A stretch of DNA of 64,000 nucleotides from Agrobacterium tumefaciens str. B6. Its GTDB lineage: Bacteria > Pseudomonadota > Alphaproteobacteria > Rhizobiales > Rhizobiaceae. Location: contig NZ_LMVK01000011.1 in NCBI RefSeq assembly GCF_001541315.1, positions 51,413-115,412 of the forward strand, in the 5' to 3' direction. The notes below the pieces were generated by a model, which saw only the letters and a list, made by a program, of their open reading frames with translations, was not told the origin of the DNA and ran no database searches. Position 1 is the first letter of the stretch; every line of letters starts with the position of its first letter. Both the position numbers and the translations under genes were made by a program. Shown piece by piece: positions 17,722 through 27,000 of the stretch.

Positions 17722-17926
17722 GTGTAAGCGGATCATCATCGATCTCACAAAGGCCCATCTCTGGGACATCGCCGCAATCGGCGCGTTGGACAAGATCGTA
17801 TTGAAGTTTCGTCAGGCGGGCGACGAGGTCGAGGTCCTCGGCTTCAAGGCGAGTGCTGATATGATTGACCGCTTCGCGCTGCACGACAAGGATGAGCGGC
17901 TTGCGGCAAGCGCCTCACTACACTGA
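17722..17926 (+). pseudogene. STAS-domain fragment of a SulP-type anion transporter
   Basis: The frame reads RIIIDLTKAHLWDIAAIGAL, then KFRQAGDEVEVLGF and DRFALHDKDE, the C-terminal STAS domain of SulP permeases. The first 400 or more residues and the membrane domain are missing. The fragment starts right after the immunity gene stop, so the cassette's right junction lies near 17710-17725. Confidence 0.75.
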
Positions 17927-18155
17927 ACAACGTGGCTGCGTACATTTGTGCGCAGCCATCTGTCCCGCGAATGTTGCCTCTTGGTCTGCTCCAAGATTGA
18001 ATGATTCCAAGGCAAAAGCTGCAAGCAGGGCTCTGGCGTGAAGCAAATTCTCCTGTGTGAACTTGTCAGAATTCGAACAAAGAGGGAACAAACGGTTTGT
18101 TTGCTGAGTCCCTTTGTGCCAGAGTGGCAAAAATCGACACAGCGGAGATTCGGGA
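17927..18155 (+). promoter_or_regulatory. Promoter region of the restriction-modification operon with a nested palindrome
   Basis: A perfect 15-bp palindrome AACAAAC-G-GTTTGTT lies at 18087-18101, inside a wider inverted repeat (ACAAAGAGGGA at 18077-18087, TCCCTTTGT at 18109-18117). It sits about 55 bases before the methyltransferase start. M.SsoII-type methyltransferases repress their own gene by binding a 15-bp quasi-palindrome through an N-terminal helix-turn-helix. The protein encoded here also has such a domain, so this is a strong operator candidate. Confidence 0.65.
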
Positions 18156-19406
18156 ATGACGCATCAGGACGGCAAGACAGAGTTCGCGCGGCTCAGGGAG
18201 CAGGCCGGACTTACCCTTGAGGAGGCTGCGCGCGTCACCAGGGCTTCCATCCGCTCCGCCTACCGTCACGAAAACGGCGAATGCTCTCCGTCGCCGCTTG
18301 CTCTCGATATGCTCCGGCAGATGGCCGAAAGCCACCGGTTGCCGGAAAAGCCGGTCCGGTTCCGCTTTATTGACCTCTTCGCCGGCATTGGTGGTCTCAG
18401 GGTCGGTTTCGAGAGCATTGGCGGCAAATGTGTTTTCACCAGCGAGTGGGACAAATACGCGGCAGAGACCTACCGGAAAAACTTTCCCGAGGATGAGGAA
18501 CACGTCTTCGCCGGTGATATCCGGGAGTACACAAAGGATGACGAGGCGCTGGCAAGGATACCCGTGCACGACGTGCTGCTGGCAGGCTTTCCCTGCCAGC
18601 CGTTCTCGATCGCCGGCGTGTCGAAGAAAAATGCACTGGGGCGTCCCCACGGCTTTCTCGATGCCACACAGGGAACATTGTTCTTCGATGTGGCGCAGAT
18701 CATCCGCTACCACAAGCCGAAAGCCTTCCTGCTGGAGAACGTGAAAAACCTCCAGCGCCACGACAAGGGACGCACGTTTGCAACCATCATGAAGGTGCTC
18801 GAAGAGGAACTCGGTTACAAGGTCGTGACCCGGGTGGTCAGTGCCCGGCCATGGGTTCCCCAGGGAAGGGAACGCATCTTCATTGCCGGGTTCCGCGATC
18901 ACAGCGCCGGATTCTCGTTTGATGACGTCGCTGTGCCGGAAGGCCCGGAACCGACCTTGAGCAGCATCCTGCAATCCGGCGTTGACGCCAAATACACCCT
19001 GACCCCGAAGCTCTGGGAATACCTCCAGAACTACAAGAAGAAGCACGAGGCCAAGGGCAACGGGTTCGGATTTGGTCTGTTTGGTCCCGGTGACGTCGCG
19101 CGCACACTGTCCGCTCGCTACTACAAGGATGGCTCTGAAATCCTGATCGATCAGGGGAAGGGGAACCGTCCGCGCAGGCTTACTCCGAAGGAATGTGCCC
19201 GCCTGATGGGGTTCGAGCGGGGAAATCGCGTCTGGGAAATTCCGGTGTCCGACACCCAGGCCTACAAGCAGTTCGGCAATGCGGTCGTCATGCCCGTTGT
19301 CGAGGCTATTGCAGAGGCCATGAGCCCGTGGCTGCCGGAAGCCCGGTTCGGTCAGGTGCTTCATCTTCCCGAGGCGGAGGAGGAGAAAGCCGTCGTCAAT
19401 GGCTGA
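18156..19406 (+). CDS. Type II DNA (cytosine-5)-methyltransferase with N-terminal HTH
   Basis: 416 residues. Residues 1-70 form an XRE-like helix-turn-helix ([20 protein letters not shown]). The catalytic domain follows: motif [15 protein letters not shown], motif [13 protein letters not shown] with the catalytic Cys, motif VI ENVKNL, motif [15 protein letters not shown], target-recognition region about 280-345, motifs [14 protein letters not shown]. Pairing with Vsr and an MvaI/BcnI-type endonuclease predicts methylation of the inner cytosine in a CCNGG-type target (CCWGG or CCSGG). The start at 18156 is preceded by GGAGATTCGGGA. It overlaps the vsr start by 8 bases. Confidence 0.95.
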   Translation: MTHQDGKTEFARLREQAGLTLEEAARVTRASIRSAYRHENGECSPSPLALDMLRQMAESHRLPEKPVRFRFIDLFAGIGGLRVGFESIGGKCVFTSEWDKYAAETYRKNFPEDEEHVFAGDIREYTKDDEALARIPVHDVLLAGFPCQPFSIAGVSKKNALGRPHGFLDATQGTLFFDVAQIIRYHKPKAFLLENVKNLQRHDKGRTFATIMKVLEEELGYKVVTRVVSARPWVPQGRERIFIAGFRDHSAGFSFDDVAVPEGPEPTLSSILQSGVDAKYTLTPKLWEYLQNYKKKHEAKGNGFGFGLFGPGDVARTLSARYYKDGSEILIDQGKGNRPRRLTPKECARLMGFERGNRVWEIPVSDTQAYKQFGNAVVMPVVEAIAEAMSPWLPEARFGQVLHLPEAEEEKAVVNG

Positions 19407-19857
19407 TATCGTTCCTGCCCATGTCCGCAGCCGGATGATGTCCGGAATCCGTGGCAAGGACACGAAGCCGGAACTGCTTGTGCGCAAGGCCCTGCATGCG
19501 GCCGGCTTTAGATACAGGCTGCATGAGCGCACCTTGCCCGGAAAACCCGATATGGTGTTTCCGAAATATTCCGCCGTGGTCTTTGTCCATGGCTGCTTCT
19601 GGCATGGCCATGACTGCCATCTCTTCCGTATGCCCTCGACGCGGACGGAATTCTGGCAGGCCAAGATCTCGGGAAACGTGGCGCGTGATGTGAGGGCGAC
19701 TGCCCTTCTTCGGGAGACCGGCTGGCGTGTCGGTACCGTGTGGGAGTGCGCGCTCAAGGGCAGGGAGAAGTTGCCGGTTGATGATATTGTTGCCGCCCTT
19801 GCGGTATGGCTGCGCGGTGAAACACCTGAACTGGAAATCCGGGGCCTCGCAGCATGA
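19399..19857 (+). CDS. vsr: Very short patch repair endonuclease (Vsr)
   Basis: 152 residues matching Vsr throughout: [40 protein letters not shown] (with the catalytic Asp in KPD), [16 protein letters not shown] with the zinc/His cluster, and [13 protein letters not shown]. It nicks next to T:G mismatches that arise by deamination of 5-methylcytosine at the methyltransferase site. Translationally coupled with both neighbours (overlap with the methylase, ATGA overlap with the endonuclease). Confidence 0.96.
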   Translation: MADIVPAHVRSRMMSGIRGKDTKPELLVRKALHAAGFRYRLHERTLPGKPDMVFPKYSAVVFVHGCFWHGHDCHLFRMPSTRTEFWQAKISGNVARDVRATALLRETGWRVGTVWECALKGREKLPVDDIVAALAVWLRGETPELEIRGLAA

Positions 19858-21179
19858 TTGATACCCTTGAGGCCCTTGCCGGGTTGCTGCGCCAGGGTGG
19901 CGCCGAGCGAATTTACGCCAAGAAGCTTGCACCGAACGACAACTCCAAGAACCAGATTTACCTCGGCGGCGACTTTTCTGCCCTGAACGTTATTCCGCAC
20001 GGTGCTGTGGAGACCGATGAAACTGATACGGCCGGGTGCGTGCGCGACCGGGCCAAGGCAAGTGTCCGTTTCTGGTGGATGGATGAAAACGGCCGCTACG
20101 AGGCCCCGAATGCCCAGCTTATTCTCTACCCGAAATACCCCGAAGTGCGGATGTCCGGCTTTCTGAAGGGATGCCGCAATGCCCCGGGCGATGTCATGCG
20201 GGTTCGCGACGAGGGCAGGGTACTTTTTCTCGGGATCACCCGTGACGGGCGGGTTCTGGGCTGCGCCGTGCCGGCCGGCAGTCCCCTGGCTAACGCCATA
20301 TATGCATCCGCTGATCTCGAGCCTGCCGGTGTTTTTCTGGAAATTCCGGCGGTACCTGAAGCCGGCAGCACGAGGCAGCGGCTTCTGGAGACGCTCACGG
20401 CCATCTATGCCAAACACTGGATAGCCTCGCAGAAGCTTGGTGCCGACGGCATTGCCCGTCCCTATGTCGCGAGGAATGGTGGCGGCTATACGCTGGAGGC
20501 CGAACTAGGTATCACGCCGAACGGCTATTCGGAACCGGACTACCTCGGCTGGGAAATCAAGCAGTATGGCGTAACCGACTTTGACCGCTACCGGCCAACG
20601 AGCCCGGTAACCTTGCTCACGCCGGAACCGACCGGCGGCTTTTATCGCGAAAAGGGGGTGGAAGCCTTTCTGCGAAGGTTCGGTTATGCCGACAAGAGCG
20701 GGAAGGCGGGGCGGTTGAATTTCGGGGGAATTTATTCGAGCGCCCGCGGCTGTCACCCGGATACCGGCCTGCAGTTGCGCCTGACCGGCTACGATTTCGA
20801 ATCCGGCAAGATCACCGACCTGACCGGGGGGATCGCCCTGTTGGATCAGTATGGCGAAACAGCCGCGCTTTGGCAGTACACGGGCATCATCGAGCACTGG
20901 AACCGCAAACATGCCCAGGCCGCCTACGTTCCCTCGCTGTTCCGGACGCCGCCACCTGAATATCGCTACGGGCCACGTATTCAGCTCTGCGAGCAGACGG
21001 ACTTGATCCTGTTCCTGAAGGCCCTTGCCGTTGGAACCGTCTATTACGATCCGGCCATCAAGCTGGAGACCGATGTCGCGGGAAACTTCCGGATCAAGCG
21101 GCGAAGCCAGTTTCGTATCCGGCACGATCAACTCGGGCAGATGTATCACGCGACCGAGATGGTTGAGCTTTCGATCTGA
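19854..21179 (+). CDS. MvaI/BcnI-family type II restriction endonuclease
   Basis: 441 residues. The C-terminal half holds the family catalytic core: GGGYTLEAELGITPNGYSEP and DYLGWEIKQYG (PD-(D/E)XK-like E-I-K), then FYREKGVEAFLRRFGY. MvaI cuts CCWGG and BcnI CCSGG as monomers. The N-terminal 190 residues form an extra domain with no motif I recognise, making the protein longer than MvaI or BcnI (about 240 residues), so it may bind DNA separately. The order M-Vsr-R with overlapping ends makes a complete, apparently functional system. Confidence 0.9.
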   Translation: MIDTLEALAGLLRQGGAERIYAKKLAPNDNSKNQIYLGGDFSALNVIPHGAVETDETDTAGCVRDRAKASVRFWWMDENGRYEAPNAQLILYPKYPEVRMSGFLKGCRNAPGDVMRVRDEGRVLFLGITRDGRVLGCAVPAGSPLANAIYASADLEPAGVFLEIPAVPEAGSTRQRLLETLTAIYAKHWIASQKLGADGIARPYVARNGGGYTLEAELGITPNGYSEPDYLGWEIKQYGVTDFDRYRPTSPVTLLTPEPTGGFYREKGVEAFLRRFGYADKSGKAGRLNFGGIYSSARGCHPDTGLQLRLTGYDFESGKITDLTGGIALLDQYGETAALWQYTGIIEHWNRKHAQAAYVPSLFRTPPPEYRYGPRIQLCEQTDLILFLKALAVGTVYYDPAIKLETDVAGNFRIKRRSQFRIRHDQLGQMYHATEMVELSI

Positions 21180-21512
21180 AGTCTGGCTTTATAACCGAGC
21201 GTTAACGCAGTCGTTAAAAGTCAAGGCTCTGCGTCAAATTGATGTCCTTGGGATCAAAAGCTTTTTTGGTGGGCTCTTGTATGTCGGACGGGCATACGAC
21301 GTGGCTGCAGGTCAACGGCACTCCTCGATACGCCGAAATGCTGCCCTGTATAACGCGAAGGTGGTCGTGCCACCGCAGATTCCTTTGTGATAAGAAATGA
21401 CTTCGGTCGTGAGCGTCCGGTGAGCTGTTTTTGCTGAGCGGGGAAATCAGGCGATGTTCTGGCACTAGAACCAGCATTAGTGCTGACATTAATACCAGAA
21501 CAAAGAGGTTTC
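21180..21512. other. Intergenic between the R-M operon and IS66 genes
   Basis: No gene seen in 333 bases. A segment beginning at 21410 (GTGAGCGTCCGGTGAGC) resembles the GTAAGC-type left end of IS66 elements and is the likely left boundary, but its right partner is missing so this cannot be confirmed from this window. Confidence 0.35.
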
Positions 21513-21875
21513 ATGGCTCGCATAGAGATCATTTCCGGCACCGAGCGCAGGCGGCGCTGGTCGGACGAGGCGAAGCTGAGGATACTGGCGGAAGCTGATG
21601 AGCCGGGTGCTCGCATTGGTGACGTGGCGCGGCGGCATGACGTTCATCCTGGCCAGATCCGCTTGTGGCGGAAGTCGTTCAACTATGTGGATCGACGCAC
21701 GGTGTTCCTTCCAGTGGAAATCATGGAGGAGGTTGGCGTAAGTCAGGCGTCTGCCACGGTAACGAGGCTGGCGATCGTCGAGATATTGCTGCGGAACGGT
21801 CGGTGTCTGAAGGTGCCGATAGATGTCGAGTTGAAGCTGCTCGGCCCGCTGGTCGCTTGCGTGGAGGCGGCATGA
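21513..21875 (+). CDS. tnpA: IS66-family TnpA (Orf1)
   Basis: 120 residues with an N-terminal helix-turn-helix of the IS66 Orf1 type (RRRWSDEAKLRILAEADEPG, then VARRHDVHPGQIRLWRK). Required with TnpB for IS66 transposition. The ATGA overlap with tnpB is typical. The start at 21513 follows AAAGAGG. Confidence 0.93.
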   Translation: MARIEIISGTERRRRWSDEAKLRILAEADEPGARIGDVARRHDVHPGQIRLWRKSFNYVDRRTVFLPVEIMEEVGVSQASATVTRLAIVEILLRNGRCLKVPIDVELKLLGPLVACVEAA

Positions 21876-22219
21876 TCGGACCATCGGGAAATGTGCGGGT
21901 CTATCTGGCCTGCGGAGTGACCGATATGCGGCGTGGTATTGATGGTCTGTCCGCGCTGGTTGAAGCGGTCGTGAAGGAGGCGCCGGGCTCGGGCGCAATC
22001 TTCGGCTTCCGCGGAAAACGCGCTGACCGGATCAAGCTTCTCTGGTGGGACGGCCAGGGGTTCTGCCTGTTCTACAAGATTTTGGAGCGCGGATACTTTC
22101 CATGGCCGACAGCGAAAGAAGGTGTCGCGCACCTGACGCAGGCGCAGCTTTCCATGCTGGTTGAGGGGATTGATTGGCGCCGCCCGGCATGGACGTCCGC
22201 TCCTGGCCGAACGGGATAA
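21872..22219 (+). CDS. tnpB: IS66-family TnpB (Orf2)
   Basis: 115 residues with the IS66 Orf2 signature: VYLACGVTDMRRGIDGL, FGFRGKRADRIKLLWWDGQG, FCLFYKILERGYFPWP. Start is the ATG overlapping the tnpA stop. Full length. Confidence 0.95.
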   Translation: MIGPSGNVRVYLACGVTDMRRGIDGLSALVEAVVKEAPGSGAIFGFRGKRADRIKLLWWDGQGFCLFYKILERGYFPWPTAKEGVAHLTQAQLSMLVEGIDWRRPAWTSAPGRTG

Positions 22220-22291
22220 AAGCTATATTTTGCAGGGGCATCCGAGGCTTAACGCTGGCGCGTCAGAGGCAAATCGGCTAGATTCGCGGGT

Positions 22292-23134
22292 ATGGAAACA
22301 GCGCCGCTGGACAGTCAGGACGAGCTCACTGCTTTGCGCGCACTCGTCGCAGAACAGGCGGCAAAGCTTGAGAGCCAGGAAGCCGAGGTCATAAAGCGTG
22401 ACTCGATAATCGGGCTTCTTCGTGCGCAACTGGAACTGCTCCGCCATCGCCAGCACGGCGGCTCTTCGGAAAAGATCGACCGGAAGATCGAACAGTTTGA
22501 GTTGATGCTGGAGGAGATCGAGGCTTCTCGCGCCGAGGCTGAACTGCGCTCCGGGAAAACTCCTCTGCCGGAGTTGGACGACGCGCCGGACAAGCCAAAG
22601 CGCAAACCATTGCCCGAGGGTCTCGCCACCGAAGAACTGATCTATGCGGCTCCCTGTAATTGCCCGACCTGCGGTGGCACCTCCTTCCTGAAGGCGCCCG
22701 ACAGGGTGGTTCAGGTGCTGGAACACGTGCCGGCGTCGGTCAAGATTGTTCGGCATGTCGAAAAGCGCATGATCTGCAAGGAATGCGATACGACAGTGGC
22801 TGGCGAGATGCCAACCTTGCCGATCGAGCGCGGCAAGCCCGGGCCTGGATTGCTCGCCCATATCATGGTCTCCAAGTTCGATGATCACATTCCGCTTTAC
22901 CGTCTCTCAGAGATGTATGATCGGCTGGGAATAGACATATCGCGCTCCGTGATGGCCGACTGGGTCGGCCGCGTATCCGCTTTGCTGACACCCATCGTCT
23001 TGTTGATCAGGGCCCACATCGCCGCGCTTGACCGAATACATACGGACGATACCCCGGTCGATGTTCTCGACCCCGGGCGGGGCAAGACAAAAACCGGCAG
23101 GGTCTGGGTCTACGTCTTCGACGGCAGTGGCTGA
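22292..23134 (+). pseudogene. tnpC: IS66 transposase TnpC, truncated by IS3 insertion
   Basis: The N-terminal half of the IS66 transposase: leucine-rich coiled coil (residues 15-55), the zinc-finger-like CNCPTCGG and CKECD pairs near 125-165, and the start of the DDE domain (HTDDTPVDVLDPG). The frame ends at TGA 23132-23134, the first bases of the inserted element. About 240 catalytic C-terminal residues are missing, so it is inactive. Confidence 0.93.
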
Positions 23135-23194
23135 CCTGCCACGGGTAATTTCCTCCAGATTGCATTAGAGTCCGGCCCATCAAAGGACGGACGA

Positions 23195-23461
23195 ATGAAG
23201 AAGCAGAGATTTACTGAAGAGCAGATTATTGCGGTGCTGAAGGAGCAGGAGGCTAGCGCGAAGGTGGCCGACCTCTGCCGCAAGCATGGGATTTCGGACG
23301 CGACATTTTACAATTGGAAAGCCAAATACGGCGGCATGGAGGTTTCCGAGGCGAAGCGCCTGAAGGCGCTCGAAGAGGAGAACGCCAAGCTGAAGAAGCT
23401 GCTCGCCGAGCAGATGCTGGACGCTGCTGCACTCCGCGAGCTTCTTGCAAAAAAATGGTAG
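23195..23461 (+). CDS. IS3-family OrfA (helix-turn-helix)
   Basis: 88 residues: HTH ([20 protein letters not shown], then [20 protein letters not shown]) and a C-terminal leucine zipper ([20 protein letters not shown]). A run of seven A at 23449-23455 just before its stop is a -1 slippery site that would fuse OrfA to OrfB into the active transposase. Confidence 0.93.
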   Translation: MKKQRFTEEQIIAVLKEQEASAKVADLCRKHGISDATFYNWKAKYGGMEVSEAKRLKALEEENAKLKKLLAEQMLDAAALRELLAKKW

Positions 23462-24384
23462 GGCCCGCCGCCAAGCGTGAAGCCGTCGCGCATCTGAAGG
23501 CCGTCATGGGCCTCTCGGAGCGGCGGGCCTGCCAGATCATATCGGCTGACCGGAAGATGGTGCGGTATCGGTCACGCCGCCCGTCAGAGGCCGAACTACG
23601 AACAAGACTGCGCGACCTCGCCAACGAGCGGCGGCGTTTCGGCTACCGGCGACTGTTTGTCCTGCTCAGGCGGGAGGGAGAGCCGTCCGGTGTCAACCGC
23701 GTCTACCGGCTATACCGAGAGGAAGGCCTGTCGGTTCGCAAGCGGAAGGCCAGGCGGCGTGCCGTCGGAACGCGTGCGCCGATACTCGTCGAAGCCAAGG
23801 CCAATGCCCGTTGGTCGCTGGATTTCGTGCACGATCAGTTCGCCTGCGGAAGAAGATTTCGCGTGCTCAACATCGTTGATGACGTGACGCGCGAATGCCT
23901 GGCGGCGATCCCGGACACCTCGATCTCCGGCCGTCGTGTTGCTCGCGAATTGACGGCGCTCCTCGAGCGGCGGGGCAAGCCCGGCATGATTGTCTCCGAC
24001 CATGGCACGGAATTCACGTCGAACGCGATCCTCGCTTGGTCAAAGGAGCACAAGGTCGAGTGGCACTACATCGCACCGGGAAAGCCTATGCAGAACGGCT
24101 ATATTGAGTCCTTCAACGGACGGATGCGCGACGAGCTGCTGAACGAGAGCCTGTTCTTCGGTCTCGATCATGCCCGCAGCGCCATCGCCGAATGGGCGGA
24201 CGATTACAACCATTCCCGGCCGCACTCATCGCTCGGATACAAAACCCCGGCAGACTTTGCCGGGAGCATCGCCGCAACCGGCTCCAACGCTGCGCAAGAT
24301 GAAGGCTACGCGTTTCCGCCGGTTGCTCCCACCGCGCCAAGTGGCGTATCGAAAACCGCCGAGGCTCTAATCGCCGTTGGATGA
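23455..24384 (+). CDS. IS3-family OrfB (DDE transposase)
   Basis: 309 residues from ATG 23455: an N-terminal HTH_21 segment ([20 protein letters not shown]) and an rve integrase core with the DDE triad, Asp in [10 protein letters not shown], Asp in [11 protein letters not shown], Glu in [17 protein letters not shown]. Expressed mainly by frameshift from orfA. Open throughout, so catalytically plausible in trans even though the right end is missing. Confidence 0.94.
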   Translation: MVGPAAKREAVAHLKAVMGLSERRACQIISADRKMVRYRSRRPSEAELRTRLRDLANERRRFGYRRLFVLLRREGEPSGVNRVYRLYREEGLSVRKRKARRRAVGTRAPILVEAKANARWSLDFVHDQFACGRRFRVLNIVDDVTRECLAAIPDTSISGRRVARELTALLERRGKPGMIVSDHGTEFTSNAILAWSKEHKVEWHYIAPGKPMQNGYIESFNGRMRDELLNESLFFGLDHARSAIAEWADDYNHSRPHSSLGYKTPADFAGSIAATGSNAAQDEGYAFPPVAPTAPSGVSKTAEALIAVG

Positions 24385-24546
24385 AGATTCAGAATCCCAC
24401 GAGATGTCAACCTTCCGACTAGCCGGCATCGTAGCACGCGGTGTCGATTGCGACATCCGCATCACTGTCGCAACGAATCCCCGGCTGTCAAAAGCTCAGA
24501 AATGTATATGAAATCAAAGCATAATTGATTTGTTTTTATGTATTTC

Positions 24547-24750
24547 CTATACAACTCGATCAGCATCGATATTTCCGTCAGTATTTTCAAACGCAGTAGA
24601 ATAGAAAATGTAGTTCGACCATGCGGAATCGGGAGATAAATCATTGATCTCATCTGTGATTTTGCCCAGCTCCTCCTCAGTATCGGGAACTGCGACCAGC
24701 TTTTTGATGAGATCCTTTAGTCTGGATTTCGCTGAATCATCGGCCATCAT
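24547..24750 (-). CDS. Small putative immunity protein of an orphan CDI module
   Basis: 67 residues (MMADDSAKSRLKDLIKKL...), acidic, no signal peptide. It starts at ATG 24750, or 24747 directly after, with AGGT upstream. A toxin-tail-like reading frame ends at TGA 24749-24747, overlapping the start as in toxin/immunity pairs. The start region recurs with 37 of 42 bases identical at 30883-30924, downstream of the main cdiI gene, supporting an origin as a CDI module. The frame after the stop continues to look coding in another frame, so the C-terminus may be frameshifted. Confidence 0.5.
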   Translation of the reverse strand: MMADDSAKSRLKDLIKKLVAVPDTEEELGKITDEINDLSPDSAWSNYIFYSTAFENTDGNIDADRVV

Positions 24751-24752
24751 TT

Positions 24753-24877
24753 ACCTGCGATATGATTGAGTGGCGTACTGGTGACCCTGATCCAGCTAAA
24801 ATTTATCCATATAGGTAAGTTCGTATGTATACCGGATGGCACAACTGGAAAAAGCCTTGTCGCAGACTGCGTTCTTA
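24753..24877 (-). pseudogene. Remnant of a CDI toxin tail preceding the small immunity gene
   Basis: One frame is open from about 24876 to the TGA at 24747 and reads FPVVPSGIHTNLPIWINF, then WIRVTSTPLNHIAGK. It ends four bases into the downstream immunity start, the usual geometry of cdiA-CT/cdiI pairs. Too short to assign a toxin family; called from context only. Confidence 0.3.
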
Positions 24878-25249
24878 TCAAAAAGTACCTCTGTTCATAG
24901 AATATCGGGCTATCCACCCTTCATCGCTGTAAAGTTCACCCGTGAGACCGTCGCTGGCCGTAGCTAAATCAACTGGAGGAATCCCTCCGTTTAAAACAAC
25001 CGGGAAAGACGAATCGCCTCCCTTTTCAATCAACCAAAGAAAATTGTGAATAGCTCCGTCGATTTGTGTCAATATAATATTCTTGATCGCTTCCCTCTGA
25101 TCTTGATCAAATTGATCGAGTAAGGCTCGTAATTTTTTCCCCGAATTAGAATTGATTTTTCCCGAGACCATTCCATCATATTCTGAAATCGTTTGGTCTC
25201 GAACATCTTTCATAAGCAATCTTCCAAACGTATCTAAGTCCTGCGTCAT
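24878..25249 (-). CDS. Putative CdiI immunity protein for orphan module 3
   Basis: 123 residues from ATG 25249 (MTQDLDTFGRLLMKDV). An excellent AGGAGGTGATCG Shine-Dalgarno overlaps the stop of the toxin gene, 11 bases upstream. No signal peptide or membrane segment; acidic, predicted helical first half and a strand-rich end (SFPVVLNGGIPPVDL, YSDEGWIARYS). It is assigned as immunity from its coupling to the GGHHVH toxin module; I recognise no family. Confidence 0.6.
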   Translation of the reverse strand: MTQDLDTFGRLLMKDVRDQTISEYDGMVSGKINSNSGKKLRALLDQFDQDQREAIKNIILTQIDGAIHNFLWLIEKGGDSSFPVVLNGGIPPVDLATASDGLTGELYSDEGWIARYSMNRGTF

Positions 25250-25260
25250 TCGATCACCTC

Positions 25261-26817
25261 CTATTTCTTCCAAGGAATATCGGTGGGTACACGAACACCA
25301 GACGCGCGCAGCGCTGCCAAAGATCGTGCAACTAATGTTCGTGCGAGCGTTTCGTCTGCGCCGCCAGCCTTCAAGGCTTCTACTGCAATACGTGTATGCT
25401 CCGCTAGAGTATTTGGTTTTCCCGTGCGAGCAAGTTCAGTGAATGCCTGTCTTTGATAAGATGTCATGTCTGCATGGCGTAAACCGTAGGTATTCATAAA
25501 CTCCTGACTAATCGAGAATCCGTCTTTTGGGTTATAGTTCATGTGGTTCTTAAACGCAGCTTTAGCATGAACATGGTGGCCACCTACCTCAGCATATCTT
25601 CCCGCTTCCTGGGCGATATCCTTTGCTAGTTTACCTGCCTCATCGCCTCCGGCCTTAAGGACATCCTTGACTGCTTCTGCACTTTTACCGAGAAGCTTCC
25701 CTGCCTTTGCGATGGGCAGGAAGCCGACGCTTGCAATCATGATGCCGGCTACATCACCGCTATCGGCGGCTTCAACCATAGCAACCGTATCGGCGACCGG
25801 CGTGAATTCGTAGGCAATTCCGGCAATTGTGAACAATCCATCAAGCGCAGTTGAACGCGGCAACTGCGCCAGGGTCATGTCGGTCTCGAACTGAGCGATG
25901 TTGCCGCCCGCAGCCAGACCTTCAACTGCTGCGATAACAGATTGGGGATTGACGCGCGTTACGTCGTAGGTCCGATACGCCAACGCCTGAAACCCGCTGG
26001 GGTTGGCCCGATACGCTGCAAGAAGATCGTCGGCCGCATTGGCCGGGTTGTCGGATACGCAATTCAAGAGATCACGGAACGCAGCATCGAGACGGAAAGG
26101 TCCACCGTTGACGTCATCGGTCGAGGTGTTCGCAAGGCCCTTGATGACTTCATTACGGAAATTGGCGACTGCTATCTCGACCGAATTCGGATTCGTCTTC
26201 AACGTTTGCAGATAGGCTGCCAGTTCCACCTGGCAGACGCCATTCGCAGCGCACGGAACGACGACCGCGCCCCCTTCATAATTGCTCGCCTTACCGAACA
26301 GGATTGTCTGGCCCATCGCGATCAGCGTCAGGGTTCCCTCGGGCAGCTTATCCATACTGCCGTAGTGCTCGATTGCCGCGTCGGCGGTTTCAAGCTTGCG
26401 AACTGTGAGCTCAAAAATCGGATCGCCTTTGGCAAGCGCTGTTGCTTCTTCCGGCGACGCGCCATTGATGATCATTTTGCGCCAGACATCGACAGCCCGG
26501 CCTCCCTGAGCCGCGATCTCTCCCGGAACCAGCGCACTCTGGGCTCGCTGATAATTCTGGATCGCCTTGATGTTATCGCCGAACTCGATCAGGTTCTGGA
26601 CATCGAGTTCGCCCGACAGCTTGGTGTAGTCGTCCTTCGTGATCTCCTGATACTTCGAGGCATCCTTGTTGATGGAGGCGAGAAGCTGCTCGGCGGCCGC
26701 CTTGTCCGCTTCCGTTCCGGCAACACCATCCTTGTCGGCATCGCGAATGGTGACGTTCAGGTCACCGGAGGCATCGAGCGTCGTGCGGGTCTCGCCCTGC
26801 TTGTCCTTATAGACCTT
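25261..26817 (-). pseudogene. Orphan cdiA-CT module 3 (GGHHVH nuclease-like toxin tip)
   Basis: Open from 26817 with no start codon or secretion domain. The first 75 or so codons repeat the conserved CdiA segment (GETRTTLDASGDLNV, then DADKDGVAGTEADKAAAEQL, DASKYQEIT, KLSGELDV) and are followed by a 400-residue variable region. The C-terminal domain (GGHHVHAKAAFKNHMNYNP, FSISQEFMNTYGLRH, PNTLAEHTRIAVEALKAGG) resembles a polymorphic-toxin nuclease with paired histidines. A partial ORF could start at Met 26475. It is probably silent until recombined onto a full cdiA. Confidence 0.75.
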
Positions 26818-27000
26818 TTAGTGCTTTTGTGAGGTCGCTAAGGATGTCTCTCGCGACCTCACGGTCAACGGCAAGCGCATGAGGTGTGTTGCAGCCAATT
26901 TTCTAGGCCCATACCCGAGCCGGAAGACCATGCCTTAGAGCCGTCTTCCTTTGACGCGTGAACGCTCCAGTCGGCCGGATTCACACCAACCGTCAGGCCG
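26818..27000 (-). repeat. Degenerate cdiA repeat remnant between modules 2 and 3
   Basis: Bases about 26920-27000 are a diverged copy of the cdiA segment encoding FGLTVGVNPADWSVRGS (compare 33100-33180 and 29030-29105), with frame damage. Between it and module 3 lies unrelated sequence with a perfect inverted repeat, TGAGGTCGC 26830-26838 / GCGACCTCA 26853-26861. This is a scar of module recombination or deletion. Confidence 0.7.

Larger units (their letters stand above)
21410..23131 (+). mobile_element. IS66-family element, 3' part lost
   Basis: Carries the three IS66 genes in order (tnpA, tnpB, tnpC). tnpC stops after 280 of about 520 codons, exactly where an IS3-type element begins. The rest of tnpC does not reappear after that element, so insertion was accompanied or followed by deletion. 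The left boundary is approximate. Confidence 0.8.
23132..24395 (+). mobile_element. IS3-family (IS407/IS51-group-like) element
   Basis: Begins at 23132 with TGACCTGCCACGGG, a typical terminal sequence for this group, and contains orfA and orfB with a -1 frameshift signal. A matching right inverted repeat (a sequence ending GGCAGGTCA) is not found after orfB, so the right end appears deleted or diverged. The right boundary is approximate. Confidence 0.75.

Noticed and set aside
18066..20417. 783-codon open frame on the minus strand
   Set aside because: Antisense to the methyltransferase, vsr and the endonuclease, whose motifs are unmistakable on the plus strand.
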